In this document: one piece after another, positions 17,901 to 19,812 of the stretch
Layout of the letters: each line of letters starts with the position of its first letter
How positions within the stretch are numbered: position 1 is the stretch's first letter
DNA from: Fomitopsis serialis
Lineage: Eukaryota > Basidiomycota > Agaricomycetes > Polyporales > Fomitopsidaceae
Direction: 5' to 3'
Length of the DNA: 19,812 nucleotides
NCBI RefSeq assembly: GCF_022376445.1
Contig: NW_025955579.1
Location: 1 to 19,812, forward strand
Notes under the pieces: generated by a model
What the model saw: only the letters and a program-made list of their open reading frames with translations
Databases searched by the model: none
What the model was told of the DNA's origin: nothing
Position numbers and translations under genes: made by a program

Positions 17901-19812
17901 TTCGGAGGTTCTGGCCAGATGGCTTCATGACTGATTATGCATTGCGGAGACTTTGCGCAGCCGTCATCTCGTGGGTTGTGTCCGAAGTGAGTATCTTGTT
18001 CGTATACAATGTCACAGTCCGCTAATCACTGTCATGTGTAGGAACATAATCTCGCCATTATGCTTCGTGATTATGTCGCAAAGGGGCGCAGTCTGCCAGG
18101 TGTACGTGCAGGGTCCGAGATGCCAACATGGCCTTCACAAACACAAGCACGGCCCGCAATGACGAGCTCTACCAATGGCGGAGATTATGTTGCGGCGCGT
18201 CGAACCTTGCTCGAGAAACATGCGTCGACATGGCTGTTAGCACTTCACGACTTGAATATGGACGATTATACGACGATGCTGTACGACGTACTCGTGGATA
18301 TCGCTGAAGACGGCGAGTTGGCGGACGAATACTTTCTTGGTAAGGATGCTGATGACAAACAAATGGTGCGCAAGTGGTGGTAGTTCTCGGATATACTGAG
18401 CTCACAAACTCTCAGAAGCGACAACATGCTTCCGCAGATAAATTACTTGGCATGATTGTCAAACTCAATCAGGTCTCTGTTGTTTTCACTGCGTTCGACG
18501 ACCTATTCAAATTGTGGCTAAGGAGAGCCCTTTCTCTGAGTCTAGACCTGGAGGTATGAATGCATACTCCATGATTGCGCTAGTATGCTAACGAATCCCT
18601 TGACCCATAGCCTCTACCGTCTCTTGTGCGACTCTTAACAGGGAGGTAGAGGCGACCCAACGCTTCAGCACTGTCGCAGAATCAAGGAGGTCGGTGGCAG
18701 ACACATCCGACCTCGCCGCCAGCAGCGCATTGCGAGTGCTAGTGGAGACGGCGATGGGAAGTCAAGAAGGTTTTCAAGAACCATTCACTGGTTGTGTCTT
18801 TGCGTCCGCTCCGGCGTGGATATCTCCGTTCAGACCTTTATGCAGCTAGCGTCACTTGCGCTGCGATTCGATACTGGCCTGGCAGACTGTTCTCTGTTGA
18901 TCAAAGCTGTCATGTGGTCTACATGGCTGAGATCTGTGGGACGCCAGGAACTTCAGTCGTTGGTGACGGAATCCATGGACACCTCGCGCAGCAAGTCATC
19001 AGTGCTCTCACGCAAGGGACAACGTCAGCAATATGTGAGCGTCGACGCTTCACATCGCTGACTATTGCGATTACTGACAATGTGACATGTAGTATCACGC
19101 TTCTTAGGCACTCGCTGGCTATCTGTCTTCTCTTGTATGGTTGTGAGAGGAGACGTGCTGGAGCTGGGATCATAGCTGAAGCAGGATTGCGGGATTACCG
19201 TCCAGGTGCGCTATGTATCCCGCTCAGAACGCCCGACCTTACAACCGGGAATGACGGAACTACATGCAAGGAACCTGACAATGTCAGATACGGTAGTCAT
19301 CAGTACATCTTTAGGTCTGCACAATACGTGGAGCAGGCATCGACGGATAGCTTGTCTGTTGCCAGTTCTTGACGCTTTCATGAACGAGCACCTATCGAGT
19401 CTACGAGGTTGCACTTGTCTTGCAGAATGGCATTACTGTCTGTGGTCAGTGAATCAGACACAGTCATCTATCATCTATCGACTCACGAATCTCACAGCGC
19501 CTGGCGTCTTGGGTCCGCAACCCGGTATCTCATTGTCAGGCCTGCCCTCCTCCTACGATCCTTGTGGTGGATCCCAACCCTCTACATGCGCTACTCGGCA
19601 GTGCCTTCGCCCGCGACAGTCCATGGGAAACAAGGTGCAATTGCTTAAAATCCACTGACGCCGCAGACTGATGTCTATCGATCCAGATTGCAGGCCGCCC
19701 TCCATTGTTTTCGCGTTATTTTAGACGTCACCAATCCGGCCTTCAATGTCGAAGGACGTCAGTGGCGCACAAGCATCGTGACGATCTTCTATCGCTTTTT
19801 CAGTTGCTTATG
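14992..19812 (+). CDS. Very large protein with two C1-type zinc fingers, possibly UNC80-like; 3' end outside window
   Basis: Exons supported: 14992-about 15542, 15596-16038, 16095-17986, 18042-18339, 18438-18553, about 18611-19047, and further coding blocks to the window end (for example 19556-19640, 19670-19812). The first join is unclear: a GC donor at 15543 or a GT donor at 15522 both keep frame with the acceptor at 15595. The N-terminus is disordered; helical-repeat-like sequence follows. A first finger CHAC...CPFC...H..C lies at about 16691-16765. A canonical C1 (phorbol-ester/DAG-type) pattern follows at about 16910-17068: H-x12-C-x2-C-x13-C-x2-C-x4-H-x2-C-x10-C, slightly long in the last spacing. 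The rest is long alpha-helical sequence (LHLHAEAAAKHALVHLAHL; VQTFMQLASLALRFDTG; ALHCFRVILDVTNPAFNVEG). Size, layout and the C-terminal helical blocks recall fungal proteins labelled UNC80-like, a NALCN/Cch1-channel accessory, but I hold that weakly. From about 18600 onward several single-base frame breaks occur. Confidence 0.7.

Noticed and set aside
1..19812. tRNA or rRNA genes
   Set aside because: No T-loop GGTTCGANNCC box with a matching acceptor stem and no rRNA-like stretch was noticed by eye. A covariance-model scan would be decisive.

Overview
The window looks like a nuclear contig from a filamentous basidiomycete, most likely an Agaricomycete. Genes are split by many short GT-AG introns (about 35-100 bp). 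They are closely packed on both strands and encode eukaryotic housekeeping factors (exosome, TFIID, splicing) plus families typical of mushroom-forming fungi: a degenerate protein kinase, a GT17 glycosyltransferase and a DUF4211 protein. I see no bacterial, viral, CRISPR or transposon gene. All exon models were made by hand from reading frames, splice sites and conserved motifs.

Layout. (1) 1-1032, minus: the 5' part of an LAT/Mup1-type amino-acid permease that runs off the left edge. (2) 1613-2677, minus: exosome subunit MTR3. It diverges from (3) 2841-4112, plus: an NSRP1/CCDC55-like splicing regulator, with 163 bp between the two start codons. (4) 4113-6200: no gene recognised. It holds an 80-bp degenerate direct duplication and then a 1.5-kb C-rich island built from about eight dispersed copies of one motif. 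(5) 6698-7918, minus: a protein-kinase-like gene with altered HRD and DFG motifs. (6) 8696-9396, plus: a one-RRM protein resembling the RRM of cyclophilin E. (7) 10062-10896, minus: TAF13 of TFIID with a long Tyr/Pro/Gln-rich N-terminal extension. (8) 11266-12508, minus: a GT17 (GnT-III-like) glycosyltransferase whose frame breaks near both ends. (9) 12872-14748, minus: a DUF4211 nuclear protein. It diverges from (10) 14992 to beyond the right edge, plus: a very large protein with two C1-type zinc fingers, possibly UNC80-related.

The genes do not form one pathway. Several act in RNA polymerase II transcription and RNA processing (TAF13, MTR3, NSRP1-like, RRM protein), and two pairs share short bidirectional promoters.

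The points most worth a second look are the dispersed-repeat island, the low-complexity extension on TAF13, an in-frame 51-bp RRM intron, the odd kinase, and several single-base frame breaks in otherwise conserved genes. Most of these breaks sit at short homopolymers and look more like assembly indels than biology.
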